Below are positions 47,859 to 59,973 of a DNA stretch of 64,000 nucleotides, piece by piece. The number at the start of each line of letters is the position of its first letter. The stretch's first letter is position 1. Source of the stretch: Favolaschia claudopus (taxonomy: Eukaryota; Basidiomycota; Agaricomycetes; Agaricales; Mycenaceae). The stretch spans positions 496,001-560,000 of the forward strand of contig JAWWNJ010000094.1 in assembly GCA_037176885.1 (NCBI GenBank), in the 5' to 3' direction. Both the position numbers and the translations under genes were made by a program. The notes under the pieces were generated by a model, which was not told the origin of the DNA, ran no database searches, and saw only the letters and a program-made list of their open reading frames with translations.

Positions 47859-50800
47859 ATGAAGGCTCGTCTTCTATTGCTGCTTTGGGGACCGACCCTT
47901 GGCTTTGCTGCCAAGGTTTCCTTGTCCACGGTCGAACGAATCACAAACTTGGCCACGCTGTCGAACAAGTTCATTGTCGAGGTCGAGGACGCGTCGGACA
48001 TTCCAAGCAAGAGAGCTTTGGGCACAGTTCAGTCTCCCAAGATGTCGTCTGCGGTATCGTCCTCAACTGGGTTTCTAGGTGCACGAACAGCTGTACCGGT
48101 CTCTGCGGGAACGCAGAATCTCCTTCGAGGTTCATAAAGAGTTTGATACGCCGGGTATATTCGTTGGGGCATCACTGTCTTTGGATGTGAGTTTTCTGTT
48201 TCTATCAGGATTCACGGTTGACACGTACGAATGTAGGATCCGCAAGTATGTTGTTAAAGCGCATAAGATAGCTTGTGCACTGCTCAATGTATTATAGGAT
48301 GTTGCTAATATCCTCAATGTTGAGGGTGTTGTTGCCATTCGCCCTGTCCGAACATTCTCTCGCCCCATGTATCTGAATAAGCTCTTTCTCTTGCCTCTTG
48401 CTAATTCAAGCATAGACCGGTATCGTCAAAGATAGTGTCCCCAGGTGATCCGGGTCTGCCTGATTCTGAATCCACACATATCACAACTGTGAGCAGAGTT
48501 GACTTGTGACTTTTCGCTATGGTTGATTCATACCTAGAGGCAGGGTGTTGACAAATTGCACGCTAGAGGCATCAGAGGCAAAGGCATGAAAGTCGGAATG
48601 TTAGCATCGGACCCGTTTTGTCCTTTTTGTCGTGCAAACTCACATCCTTTGCAAGTCTCGATACAGGGACAGACTACACGCACCCCTTCCTTGGCAGTGG
48701 CTTCGGGCCGGGATTCAAGGTCGCAGGTAATCCTGGAATGAATTTCTAGCCTTGTTCTTGTTAGAATCTTAGCTTGTAGGTGGTTTTGACTTGGTCGGGG
48801 ACAATTATACGGGTCTTAATACTCCAATGCCCGATCCCGATCCGTTGGATCAGTGCTCCGGGTAAGAAGTCAGCCGATTTCCCTAATTGTCGCGTAGCTC
48901 ATCGTTGTTCTCCAGACACGGTTTGTATTTTTTTTCAGATATCAGAAGCGTTTGCTGAACACTTGTATGTGCAGGAACACATGTAGCCGTGCGTTGATTC
49001 TTTCAGTCTTGATCAGATTCAGAGTTATACCGAGATGATAGGGTATCATTGGGGCGAATCCGGGGAATGAATTCAATATAAGCGGGGTCGCACCCGATGC
49101 TACCATCTTCTCGTATAGGATCTTTGGTTGCACAGGTAGTGTACCTGATGACGGTGCGTACTATCATCCTGATGAGCAGTTCATGTTCGTCTGAATGTAC
49201 GCTAGTTATTGTTGATGCTTTGCTCATGGGTGTCAAGGATGGGATGGATGTCTTGACCATGAGTTTGGGCGGTGCAGACGGTTGGACAGAAGGAACAGCA
49301 ACGGTGGTTTCCAGCAGGATCGCCGCCGCCGGGACTATCGTGACCATTGCTGCAGGGAATGATGTGGTTTTCTTCTTCGATTTTCACAATGTCGTGCTCA
49401 TCGTGATTTGCAGGGCTCCTCCGGTGCCTGGTTCACAAGTGGCCCCGGCAACGCTATCAACGCGATTTCTGTTGCATCTTCGGATAACACGGTTATTCCA
49501 CTCCAAAGCTTGACTGTCTCGGGTGTCCCGCACGCCCCCATTGTTTACTACGATGTGCGCATCAGGTGTTTTTCCATTCCACAACTCAATAGACTTTGCA
49601 GACTTTCCCGCTCCCTGTGGATGGCACGCTACCTCTTTTTGTTCTCTCAAACGACACAACTGTCGTTGATGACGCCTGCGATCCGTTGCCCGCATCTACC
49701 CCCGACCTCTCCCGATTCGTGGTCCTGGTACGGCGTGGGACCTGCCCATTTGTGAGCAAATGCATCTCGCTTGCGCCAACTTTCTCAGACGATCGTCAGG
49801 CTGCCAAGCTTGCCAACATTGCTGCCTTGGGAGGAAACACGACCCTTATTTACGAGTTGAGTGTCGTAGCGGCATTTTTTTTCTTCAAATCGACTGAGCA
49901 TACAGTACCATCACTTAGCAATGGAAGCGGGTTTGGGGCTATCACGGTGATTATCTTCATGCCTTTTTGTGTTGCAGGTAATTCAAAGCGCACAGGTCGG
50001 AAATTTCAGTGCAGTATTGATTCAAGCGGACGATGGGGTTTTCGTAGGCAATGTTCTCCGATATGTAGTGAAAGGAGCTGACATCTTCATGGTAGCTCGC
50101 CCAACAGTTTGCTGCTGGCGCACAAATCTTTGTCTCCTTCCCTCAATCTGGAGCCGGTGTGCAATTCCCTGCGCCCACGGGCGGCCTTGTATCCACCTTT
50201 ACCTCGTTTGGCCCAACGAACGATAACTTCTTCAAACCGGCGATAACTGCTCCCGGCGGTAACATTCTGTCGACGTTCCCGGTGCCTCTGGGTAGCTGGG
50301 CTTTACTCTCTGGCGTAAGGACGGTCCTCTACGCATCAGAGATTCAGTCATATTGAGCTATGTTCATAGACATCCATGGCAACCCCATTCATGGCCGGGA
50401 GCGCCCTCCTGCTCCTCTCCGTGCAAGGCAAATCCCTCGCTGTCGCGACGGGTGCCCGGACTCTCTTCCAGTCCACTGCCAAGCCCATCTCGTCTAGCAT
50501 GACCGATGGCGACCCGCTACAGACAGTTACCCAACAGGGTGCGGGTTTGGTGCAAGTTTTCGATGCGATTTTTCCGAATACGACGCTCTCAAAAACGGAA
50601 CTCCTTCTCAATGATACTGCGCATTTTGCTGGACCGTGCGTGATCTCCTTTCTCGCCTTACGTCCAGTTTCTAATGCAACTGCTTGCAGTCAGAAGTTCT
50701 CGGTGAAGAACACCGGCAAAACGGTGAAAACTTATACCCTGAGCCATGTGCCTGCGGGAACTGCCGCTGGATTCACGCCGGTACGTTTTTCGGTTGTGTT

Positions 50801-51599
50801 TGGGGTTCTAACTGACATGCTGCAGGGCTCAATCCTCCCTAATCCAGGACCTGTCCCATTGACCACTGATTCTGCCAGCGTAGTATTCAACAGCAACAAG
50901 TTTACTCTTCTGCCCGGCCAATCGCACGAGGTCGTTGCGATAATCACGCCCCCGAAAGGACTCGACCCTACGACTTTCCCTGTGTACTCCGGCTTTATCT
51001 TCGCCAGCAGCGGCACCGAGTCCGTCCACGCGACATACTTCGGCGTCGCCGCGTCGCTGAAGAACGCGCAAACCATAGATAACACCGACATTATTTTCGG
51101 CGTGCCTCTTCCTGTTCTTCTGGATTCGCAGGGCGATGTTCAAGAAGGGGTCGTGAACTATACATTTGTAGGCGATGACGCCCCGACGGTGCTTTGGCGG
51201 CAGGCGTTCGGGACACCACTTCTCCTCCTCGATCTGGTATCCCCCGACATCAAATTCACTGGCGCCCTGAATACGCGCGCACCGATCTCGTTCACCACTC
51301 CCCACAAGGGCGGTAGCTTCGCAAAGGTGCCTACGATTGGGCCAATCCTGCAGATTCCTTGGCTTGGGCGCAACGACGAGGTATATTCGGAGATTGAGGC
51401 GGCGAATCATGGCTAAGTCGTGTGATAGGACCAAATCTTGGACAATACGGTGCTACTTGGCAATTCCTTTGCGAACGCGACCAAGATACCAAATGGGACG
51501 TATAAAGTTCTGCTTCGTTCGCTGGCTGTTACGGGTGATCCAACGAACGAGGCAGATTATGAAAGCTGGCTGAGTCCGGCTTTCGGTATCTTCGCGTGA
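47859..51599 (+). CDS. Secreted subtilisin-like serine protease (S8) with PA insert
   Basis: Extracellular endopeptidase. Signal peptide MKARLLLLLWGPTLGFA, then an inhibitor-like propeptide (KFIVEVEDASDIPSKRAL, RISFEVHKEFDTPGIFVGAS, NILNVEGVVAIRPVRTF). The catalytic triad is complete after splicing: Asp in GILDTGTDYTHPFLGSG, His in SGHGTHVAGIIGANPG, Ser in SGTSMATPFMAGSALLL; the oxyanion Asn is in TIAAGND. A protease-associated (PA) domain is inserted before the Ser (LSRFVVLVRRGTCPF, AAKLANIAALGGNTTLIY). Fn3-like domains follow the Ser (KFSVKNTGKTVKTYTLSHV, FTLLPGQSHEVVAIITPP). About 900 residues, of the minor-extracellular-protease (Vpr-like) group. More than fifteen introns. The His codon itself sits in a 5-nt exon (48916-48920) followed by a 14-nt exon (48975-48988). 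The stop at 51597-51599 ends SPAFGIFA. Confidence 0.92.
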
Positions 51600-52544
51600 A
51601 GTATTAGCGGAGGATAGTACAAGACTATTTTGAGTTTCGATTGGATGTTGGGTTTCCTGTTGCGCTGGCTGTGATAGAGTATCTTTAGGATCCGGATATC
51701 TAGTGCATGAGTCGGTGCTGAATGCGGGTTCGAGGTGAGGGCGCTGTCAGATATTTCAAGACCGCCATTGCAAATGAGGATCACGGGTGTCCGTCTATAC
51801 TCTCCGAAGAGAATGGCGTGGCGCTGGGTTCTCGGTACGTGTCGGGTGCTGGTTCGCCCACGTCTTGCGGAGTTTGAAAACCACCAACAAAAAAAAGCAG
51901 CCGAGCAAAGAGTTCCTGAAGCACAAAGAACGAATGAATGGCATGGTGGATTGCTGCAGTCTGAGCCTAAGTCGGACAGTCTCACAGACTCCGTTGGTGT
52001 CCGGGAAAAGAGCTGCTCAAAGAACAAATTGATGAACCTGTATGCAGGCACAAAGGAGATATATCCTTCTGAATGATTTGGACTGCCCGAAGATAGAGAT
52101 ATCGCGCCAATAGTGGTGGTGGTTGGGGAGAAAGGAACAAAATGAAAGGTCACAAAGTGTGACAAAGATCTTGCACTGCGGCGTCCAACTCTTTGAGTTA
52201 CTCTCTTTGGGCTTTGCCTCTTCCTTGGTTATCCGTCTGCACATTCCTTCTCTTCATTCCTGCCAGATAATCCCTCAATTTTCAAGTCGTATCTCCCTTG
52301 TTTTCCGACGGTGAATCGGCTGGGTCGTATTGGAGCTGTATATACGTCTGCCACTGCGCTCCAGCGGTTCTCACCGCAGTCGGTTTGGTCAAGGTAAATG
52401 CAGGCGGAGTTGTCTCTTTGTCGTCTAGATTGCTCATATATCGCCCAGAGGACATCCTGTTAATTAGCAGACGACAACAATCTATCACTCGGTCAAAGAC
52501 TCCAAGTTATAATATAAATCGCAGACGCGTGGATATAGTATGCA
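51600..52544. other. Intergenic region and CCR4 promoter
   Basis: About 945 bp. A long antisense open frame crosses the subtilase stop but has no recognisable domain. A TATAAAT lies near 52512-52518, about 30 bp before the CCR4 start. No gene supported. Confidence 0.4.
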
Positions 52545-52803
52545 ATGTACTACCCTCAGCAGTCACCCGGAACCCAGAAACTGCCACCTCATCATGACCA
52601 GAACAACCCATGGAATCGACACCTCGGCGTTGGGGTCAATCCCCAGGCCCAACCTCCCACTTCTCCAGGATATATGTACACCAACGGCGCTCTCATGGGA
52701 CCTCACCACATGGCCCCGATGCAGCACCATCACCAGAACTCGCTCGGACATTTCCCATCTCCCCCAAATCACCAGCAGCAGTCCCCGGCCGCACAACCTA
52801 TGA
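52540..52803 (+). other. Overlapping out-of-frame upstream ORF at CCR4
   Basis: An ATG at 52540, five bases before the CCR4 ATG, opens an 87-codon frame that overlaps the CCR4 coding start in another frame. If the mRNA begins upstream of 52540, ribosomes must skip it or lose CCR4 initiation. The peptide itself has no recognisable domain. Confidence 0.4.
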
Positions 52804-54813
52804 GTAGGGAATGGCAGCAGCAGTTGATGAAGTACGAGGTGAGTATTCACGACTTATCGCCAATTTTCTGAATCTCATGTCCCGGAGTAGACGATGCGCA
52901 CGGCGCGATCTCCGCACCACCGTGCTCGAGCTAACGCAGTCGCTGCAAGGGGCAATGTCAGCAAAACCATTACTATCACGAACCCCAACCAGCCCGACCC
53001 GAGTAAGGCGGCCGTGGATGACACGCCCCCTTCGCCTTCAATGGCTCTATCCATGGCCGTAAATCATCCCTCTTCGACCACCGCGCCCACGGTGGAACCT
53101 GGGATGAGGCCAACTGCGCCTAAAGCACCAGAAAGCTCTTGGACGCAGCTGGACATGGGCGGTATCAACATCAAGTGCATACCACCCAGTTCCGGATTAT
53201 TCTCTTTCGCCTTCCTTACCGCCCTTTTCCTCAACCACAACGCCCTCACCTCCGTCCCCCCCGAAATTTCGAAATTACGACATCTCGAAGTCCTCGATCT
53301 TTCGGCGAATAACCTCTCTACCCTTCCCATCGAACTTGGTCTGTTGATCAATCTGAAGGAGTTTTTACTGTTCGATAATCACCTTTCTACCATTCCGCCC
53401 GAGTTCGGGACGCTACACCGGCTGAAAACCTTGGGCATTGAAGGCAACCCCCTCGACACACAATTGAAGTCGTTATTGCAAAAGGATGGCACAGTTGCGT
53501 TAATATCTTACTTGCGCGACAATGCTCCTATGGGTTTAGAACCTCCGCCTCGACCTCTCATTCATCTCAATCCCATCGAACCCGGAGCGGAAATAGTCAA
53601 AGTGATCTCCTACAACATCTTGTGTGAGCGGGCTGCGACGACCAAGATGTACGGCTACACACCAACTTGGGCGCTTGCGTGGGACTACCGCAAGAACAAA
53701 GTGATGCAGGAGGTGGTCGAAAGCAAAGCGGATATTGTGTGCTTGCAGGAGGTGGATATCGGCCAATACGAGGAGTTCTTCTCCAGGCATCTAACAGAAA
53801 TGGGATATGAGGGTGTCTATGGGGCCAAATCGAGGTATAAGACGATGCAGGATTCAGACCGGCGGCAGGTTGATGGGTGTGCTACGTTCTTCAAGAAGGA
53901 CAGGTGCGCAACTGAGTCAATCTCAGTCGTTATAATACTCACCCCATTGCTGTAGATATCAACTCGTTGAGAACCACCTCATAGAGTTCAATGCCATTGC
54001 CATGCAACGGCAAGACTTCAAGAAGACGGACGACATGTTCAACCGCGTGCTGGGCAAGGACCACATTGGTGTAATTGTGCTGCTTGAGGACCTTGTGACG
54101 GGCTCGCGAATAATCGTGTCCAACACACATCTTCATTGGGACGCTCTGTACTCCGACGTCAAGCTCGTACAGACAGCGCTGCTGCTGGAAGAGGTCGAAA
54201 AGATCGCACACGGGTTTGCAAAGTATCCCCAAAAGCCACCGGATCCACCCATTCCAGACGACGATGGTATCCCACCGCGGCCACCTCAGCCGACGTACCC
54301 CGACGGTACCAAGATCCCATTATTAGTCTGCGGAGACTTCAACAGTATTCCGTCGTCGGGCGTGTACGACTTTCTTTCGACTGGCACGCTTCCCGCTACG
54401 CATCCTGACTTCTTGTTGCACACCTACGGGACGTACACGTCTGAAGGTCTGCGGCACAAACTCGGTCTGAAGAGCGCATACACGACTCTCGGTTCAGGTG
54501 GGGTGCCGGAGGAGATTACGCCCGTGACGAATGTGACGGCGGGATTCAGGGGGATCCTCGACTACGTGTGGTATACGCCGGGGAATTTGATGTTGAATAC
54601 CGTGGTGGGGGAGATTGACAAGGGGTATCTTGAAAAGATTGTCGGGTTCCCTAACCCGTATTTCCCATCAGAGTACGTCCTTCCTTTTGCCGTACATAAT
54701 GAGCCTTGGAGCTGACTGACTTCTGTTTCAGTCATATCCCACTTACCGCGACGTTGACTATCAAGGCTCAACGAGAAATGGCCCCACGACCACCGCCGCC
54801 TGTGTTCTCATGA
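52545..54813 (+). CDS. CCR4: CCR4, catalytic deadenylase of the CCR4-NOT complex
   Basis: Removes poly(A) tails from mRNA in the cytoplasm as part of CCR4-NOT. Four exons (52545-52838, 52891-53903, 53956-54672, 54732-54813) join in phase to 701 residues. The N-terminus is Gln/His/Pro-rich (MYYPQQSPGTQKLPPHHDQN). A leucine-rich-repeat segment that contacts NOT1 follows: LFLNHNALTSVPPEISKLRH, LEVLDLSANNLSTLPIELGL, LFDNHLSTIPPEFGTLHRLK. The endonuclease/exonuclease/phosphatase domain has VISYNILCERAATTKMYGYT, the catalytic Glu in DIVCLQEVDIGQYEEFF, TRQVDGCATFFK-like (SDRRQVDGCATFFKKDRYQL), VSNTHLHWDALYSDVKLVQT, LVCGDFNSIPSSGVYDFLST and the final SDHIPLTATL. All catalytic residues are present. 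The proline-rich end (PRPPPPVFS) is unremarkable. Confidence 0.96.
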
Positions 54814-55278
54814 GCTGATTGTCGATATACTCCCCCCATCCTTGCATATTTCTTCACCTCCGCATCCACCCATCCTATCCACTCACCACAGTTTTTTTCC
54901 CTTCTGGCAATTATTGGATTCGTCGTACGCTGGTTTGGTTCAGTACTTGGATGCTACATTTTTTCTATCGCGTTTCATCCTTTCCTCGTTCAAAGCGTCT
55001 TTACTTATTCTCTTTAACAACGTCTCAATTTCATTTTTTGTTGCTTCTTTTTCTTTCTTCCTTTCTTTTGTTTCTTCCTTTTGACTGATCGCATGCTTTC
55101 GTCGTCGCTTTATTGTCATCGCTAGTTTCCTAGTCCCGTGTAGCACTGTACCGAACCCCAACGTTTGTAGTACTGATACAAAAACTATTTTCCAACTCTC
55201 CATTGCATGTGTGCGGTGTTGTATGTAGTGTTTCCACTCGGGTAAGTCATCGAAAAATGCTTCGAGCAATCCTTCCCC
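54814..55278. other. Convergent 3' region
   Basis: 465 bp of T/C-rich untranslated sequence between the CCR4 and DENND6-type stop codons. No gene seen. Confidence 0.4.
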
Positions 55279-57200
55279 TCACCCGCCCTCCAACACTCCC
55301 TGCACAATTCCCTCCTGCATCCCCAACCACACCCCAAATGTCGGTGTCCTCAGCCACCGCTCATAGAACTCCTTCCGGCGGGCGGTGCTCCTAAACGGCA
55401 GCGTCGTCCCCGCCGTTTTCAACGAAGCAAGGAAGGCAGGAGCGCTGAATGGTTTCATGCGCAATGGTTCGGGGGCGGCGGTCGAGGATAGGGAGGCGGA
55501 TGACGCGGAGGCGCGTTCGGCGGGTGTGGGGATGAGGGTATGTAGGTAGCGAGAGAGGGGGACGAGCATTTCTGTTGTGCGCGCGTGGAAATGGCGTCGG
55601 AGGTCGAGAGACACTTCGAGACCTTGGGAGGGTGGTCAGAACGATGAGAGCAGAGGGAGAAAGAATACTTACGGTCATCATCAGATCCATTTGCGCAGGC
55701 TTCCTCTAGACGGCGAAGAAGTGCACGGTCTTTAGAGATGTACCGCGAGTGGGTGCGTGTTTTCCATCCGGGCGGTGGGCCTGCGCGGGCACGGGTGTTG
55801 CCGGCGCTTGCACCGTGAGTTGCGGTGTTCAGTCTGCCAAGATAATTAATTTGAGGAGCGGGAAGGTGAAGTGGAAACCTCACGGTACATGCCGCCCTAG
55901 ACTCAGGATATGCGGCCAATGGGCGCACGAGCGCTCGAACATTGGGTTCGTCACTCCGAGAATGCGCCCAGCAGCCGGCGGTAGGCGGCTCGCGAGTGTG
56001 GCGTGGTCGGAGTCGTGGATGGTGAGATACGGGCGGATGTCGCCGGTTTGAGGAAGGGGGCGGAGGAGGTCGCGGAGCCACCAGACGGCTTGACTGGTTT
56101 GTGCTGGGGAGGCGCCAAAGACGAGAAGCGGCTCGCAGAGGATGAGACACTCCCAGAGGGACCATAGTTGGGGCAAGGCGGCTTCGAAGAGCAGAAGGGG
56201 CGGAGGTGAGAACAAAGCGGACGAGGCGAGAATCTGGAGGGAAATGAGGATTCTATTAGGGAGGTAGAATAGACAGACATACATGCTGCCGTGGGTCGTA
56301 TGTCTTGTTTGCGAGCTGCTGTTGCTCTGCGGAGTGGGGGAGCTCGATGCTGAGTACGGTTCCAAGGAACCCGAGTTCAGTGGTTAGTCCGGGAGTCGGG
56401 TCAGACCTTTCCTTTGTATGTGGAGTCAGGGAGGGCAGTTGAAACGCGCTTCGTTGTACACACCAGGTAGCGATGTTGTGACAGGCGGCTTCCAGCATGG
56501 GCAGATCGTGTTGTTGAAACAAGGGCCCGAGAATGGCGGTCATGCGCCCAAACAGAGCGGGATACGCGTGTTGCGTGAGGAGAACAAGCGAGCGCTTCCC
56601 AGAAGATTCGGAATGAGGCACAATTCTTCGTAACAACGGAAATCTGCGTTACCTGCGTGTACCCGCGCTTCGACGACGCGTCTTTTCTCTGCGTGAAGTG
56701 ACAGAAACCGTACCAAAACCCATCCTTTGAAGCTGGGCGCCGGTTATCTGAAAGAGCTATAGAGCTCTCTCTGATGCAAAAAGAATGGTCTTGAGATCCA
56801 TCCTCAAACTGCGGGGAGTCCGGAAACGCAGAGAATGCTCTATATTTCTCTGTTAGGAACGCGGAAAGACACAGAACTTTGTTTGCGAATATTCGCACAT
56901 ATTTTCTGCCTCGGTAGGGTATAACACGACAGGGGGGTATATTCCAGTGATGACTGGGCCGGAATCTACATCGAAATCGACGATTGCAACACCGAGAAGC
57001 CAACGACGGATCCGGGAAAGCACGTCAGAGTCTACGACCAGAGCCTCAATTTCAGAGTTTTTGCGTAAAGCCTTGGTTGGTGGAGCTCTGGAAGGAAGAG
57101 TTTGAGACCTAGACAATCGGCGGGGATGCATTGCAGGCGGCCGGTCGTGGTTAGTTGTTGCCATTGAGTTGTTTTCTGAGGCGGCAGAGTCCGATGCCAT
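55279..57200 (-). CDS. DENN-domain protein, DENND6/AVL9-like
   Basis: Likely guanine-nucleotide exchange factor or Rab regulator in membrane trafficking (family inference). The start ATG at 57200 opens MASDSAASENNSM and a Ser/Pro-rich N-terminus. Blocks in order: RRWLLGVAIVDFDVDSGPVI TGIYPP, FSAFPDSPQFEDGSQDHSFC, KDGFWYGFCHFTQRKDASSK, RGYTQ, RSLVLLTQHAYPALFGRMTA, MLEAACHNIATW, TELGFLGTVLSIELP, PPPLLLFEAALPQLWSLWEC, LILCEPLLVFGASPAQTSQA, VWWLRDLLRPLPQTGDIRPY, TIHDSDHATLASRLPPAAGR and GVTNPMFERSCAHWPHILSL. These are the signature of the DENND6 (FAM116) subfamily. The C-terminal part (WKTRTHSRYISKDRALLRRL, HARTTEMLVPLSRYLHTLIP) completes the family. About eight introns; some internal junctions are approximate. 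Confidence 0.86.
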
Positions 57201-58551
57201 GGTCGACGTTGGAGCACAAGGAGGACAACAGGAGCACGGCAATTGCCGGACCTTGCTCTTTCCGAACTTCCACCTTGTTCTGATTCAACCTCTTCAAGCT
57301 CTGTGCGCGGTCAATCTATGCATGTCTTGCGACAAATTCGCTTCAGGAATGTCTATACACCTACTAGTAGGCGTCACTTGAAGTTGGATTGCCTGCCGTC
57401 CATAAACGGCGTCATTTCTGGAGCTTCAAACTCAAGGCTTGGCCAAGGCTTTTCGAAACTGGACCATTCCTCACGACACACGGCCAGGCAGGCGATCAAG
57501 TGCCTTTAGGACTAGTCAGTGAGCTCGAAGCACAAAATACATTCCTCAGCATTCTGCTTTTCTTGAAGCATCGACGAATGAAATACGCCGAGCGCGGGTA
57601 TCGAGTAAAATGCCGCTGCAGTATCAGATCTTCGTTCTCAGGATTCGTTGAAGGAAAGCGCATCTCCCATCTAGGCTCAACAACATACGCGAATAACTAA
57701 AAATGCTGAATGCCAATACCAGCGGGTACCTGAACAGTCTATGGCCAAATTTCGTCCTGCAAACATGGTTGCATCTCTGGCTCTGGATTTGAGGAGGACG
57801 AGAGGGATCAGTGGGAAGTAGCAGAGCCACATGTACAAGCTCATGATTCTAGCGAACGACCAAAAATGTTCAAGTGATCTTTGAACGATTACTTTCGCAG
57901 AGATTGAGGAGACGCCCCTGCCGGTATATCGCCAATGTCCGACCCGACATCGTCCCCCCATGGGATATGGGTTGTGTAGACTGTCAGTCGCCCACATCGC
58001 GCCGCCCTTCTTCGAGGAGAAGGTCAAGTTGCGGTGCGACGGGTTCGATTCTGGTGTCGCCCTCCTAAGACTCTTTTTTGTCGCCTCGTTCGCGGCAAAG
58101 GGAGTGCAGTTCTCCTGTACGTACGAAGGAATGAAGTAACCGCTGCCCGACCTCTGGATTTCTTCCAGCAGATTCAATGTGGACACTCACAAGCAGTCAT
58201 TGATGAACAGTAATAAGCGATAGCTGTCCTGAACGCTCGTCAAGGTACTTAGCCTTGAAAAACTTGATCTCCCCTCAGGCGGCGGGTATAAGCGCCGCTG
58301 CGCAGTGATACAAGAATTGAAGCTGCTTTATTAGCGGCTGGCGCCCCAGTTCTAATGGTTGGTTGGTAAGGCACCAGTAATGCGGGCGACGGAACGAGAT
58401 TATCATCCCAGACACTGTAGGTTACTTCTTACACCCAAGGCTGGCTTATCCTGCCAGTAAGTACTGTGACGTGAATAGAAATCGAGTCCACGACTCTACC
58501 TCGTAGGACACAGTACAACAGGCTCTCAATACAACGCCTCCACGCCCGGCA
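57201..58551. other. Intergenic region, no gene supported
   Basis: About 1.35 kb between the DENND6-type start and the RPC19 stop. The largest frame (57677-58186 minus) has no ATG start and no recognisable domain. No tRNA or snoRNA pattern could be confirmed around 58320-58480. Confidence 0.35.
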
Positions 58552-59413
58552 TCAACTCCGTTCGACCCAGCGCTCATAATCACCCGCCTGCATATCAGCG
58601 ATATATTTCTCCTCTATCGTCGCGCACAGGTCGTCCAGGTCCCCCAGCGCAGTGATTAGTGCCGCCAGAGAGGAAAGATTATCTAGAATGGCGGGTACTC
58701 GACTCAGAATGTAGGAATAAAGGGATATCAGGCACCACAACGCAACGCACCGTACATCTGAATTCGGACCTGAATGACATTCTCCGAAGGATGAGGCACA
58801 CTGAAAACAAAATAATTAGCGTGTGTGTTGGATTCGGACCGAGTCACGATCGGAGAGCACAAGGAGGACAATGCGAGATGTGAGAAAGAAAGAGTCGGAG
58901 TTGGAGGCTCGCAACGACAAGATGGATTGGTCGTCGCAACATCAGGAAGGAAGCAAATGGTTTAGACAAAAGAGAGCCGAACGCGTATGGCAGCGAACAA
59001 TAAGCCCCGCCGATGATCATTCATAGCCTCGTGAAACAATGGTCGGAAGTACCGCGACGACGACGACAAAGCAAGGCCCAAAGCAAATCGCAAACGCGGA
59101 TTATGCCGGGTGATACCAAACCCAAACGTACCTGTAACCACAGAATTCGACCTTCGGACTAGATGATGAACCGGTCAGTCCCAGAGGCATTCAGACTCAG
59201 ACAAAGGAATGCTTGTCTAGACAAATACTTTTTCATGAGCATCCAGCGGAGAGCGTTCCCGATCGTATGGGACTCGTCGTGGATCTGGTAGGTTGCGGCT
59301 GAGAGGTCCGGCGACGCGCCCTTCATCTGGAAAGCGCGTGTAAAAGACCCACCCTAGCCGTAGAGAGACCGCGGTTGGCGTACAATCGTAACCTTGGGCG
59401 GAAGCTCAGCCAT
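58552..59413 (-). CDS. RPC19: RNA polymerase I and III shared subunit AC19 (RPC19/RPAC2)
   Basis: Small alpha-like subunit that pairs with AC40 to nucleate assembly of RNA polymerases I and III. Five short exons, 59413-59384, 59326-59229, 59158-59132, 58800-58751 and 58682-58552, join in phase to 111 residues. Because of this fragmentation no single frame reveals the gene. The joined protein reads MAELPPKVTIMKGASPDLSA, ATYQIHDESHTIGNALRWML, MKNPKVEFCGYSVPHPSENV, IQVRIQMYDNLSSLAALITA, then LGDLDDLCATIEEKYIADMQ and AGDYERWVERS. DESHTIGNALRWML and VEFCGYSVPHPSEN are the diagnostic L11-like alpha motifs. It is shorter than the yeast protein mainly because the acidic N-terminal extension is absent. 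Divergent from the small Ser-rich gene. Confidence 0.93.
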
Positions 59414-59973
59414 ATTGGCCCGCCGTCAATTTTTTTGGCGGGAGGGAGACAAAAGGGAGAAATTGGCCAAATAAGGAAAAATATTGGCTTTTGCTCTTTC
59501 TCCCTCTTCCTCCTTGCTGCACTCCTCGCTGTACTGCACTGGGTTACTCTGGCTGGGTCTAGCATTGTTCTCTCTAGTGTGCTACTGCGTGCTTGGTCCT
59601 GCTTTCGTTATTGTCCCCAGAACGCATCAACGCGACAATGTAACCCGATTTTGCATTGTCTACCTTCTTGGGCATCCATCCAACAAAAAGAAACTAACCG
59701 CTCTAACAATCAATACAAGATCAATGGCTCGGCTACGTAGTACCCCATTGACACAACTCCCCGTTTCGGTCTATAAAGCTAGCTTGCTCTGTCCTTATGG
59801 AGTCACCGCACCCCGCTCAGTCCTGTGCTGTCTTGACTCTTCCACCTGATACCCAACACTTTACGAATATATAAGGCAGGACCTCATATCACCCCCGGTG
59901 GATAACGACTACTCCATACGACTTCATCTACATCGCTATCCCTTCAACGTACATAACTCTTCACCCAACAACA
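59414..59973. other. Divergent promoter region of RPC19 and the Ser-rich gene
   Basis: 560 bp. TATA-like sequences on the plus strand lie at 59772-59778 (TATAAAG) and 59868-59873 (ATATAA, about 100 bp before the next ATG). A run TTTTTTTGGCGGGAGGG lies 20-40 bp upstream of the RPC19 start. Open frames here are chance. Confidence 0.45.

Noticed and set aside
51557..52165. 202-codon minus-strand open frame downstream of the subtilase
   Set aside because: Overlaps the subtilase stop on the opposite strand, has no recognisable domain or upstream signals, and is Ser/Leu/Phe-rich like random translated 3' UTR.
57677..58186. 169-codon minus-strand frame with a hydrophobic segment
   Set aside because: It begins with GTG directly after an in-frame stop. 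The first ATG is at about codon 65, and no domain or plausible exon join was found.
58320..58480. Possible tRNA or snoRNA between genes
   Set aside because: Contains some GG/CC-rich pairs, but no consensus TpsiC arm (GGTTCRANTCC) or D-arm on either strand.
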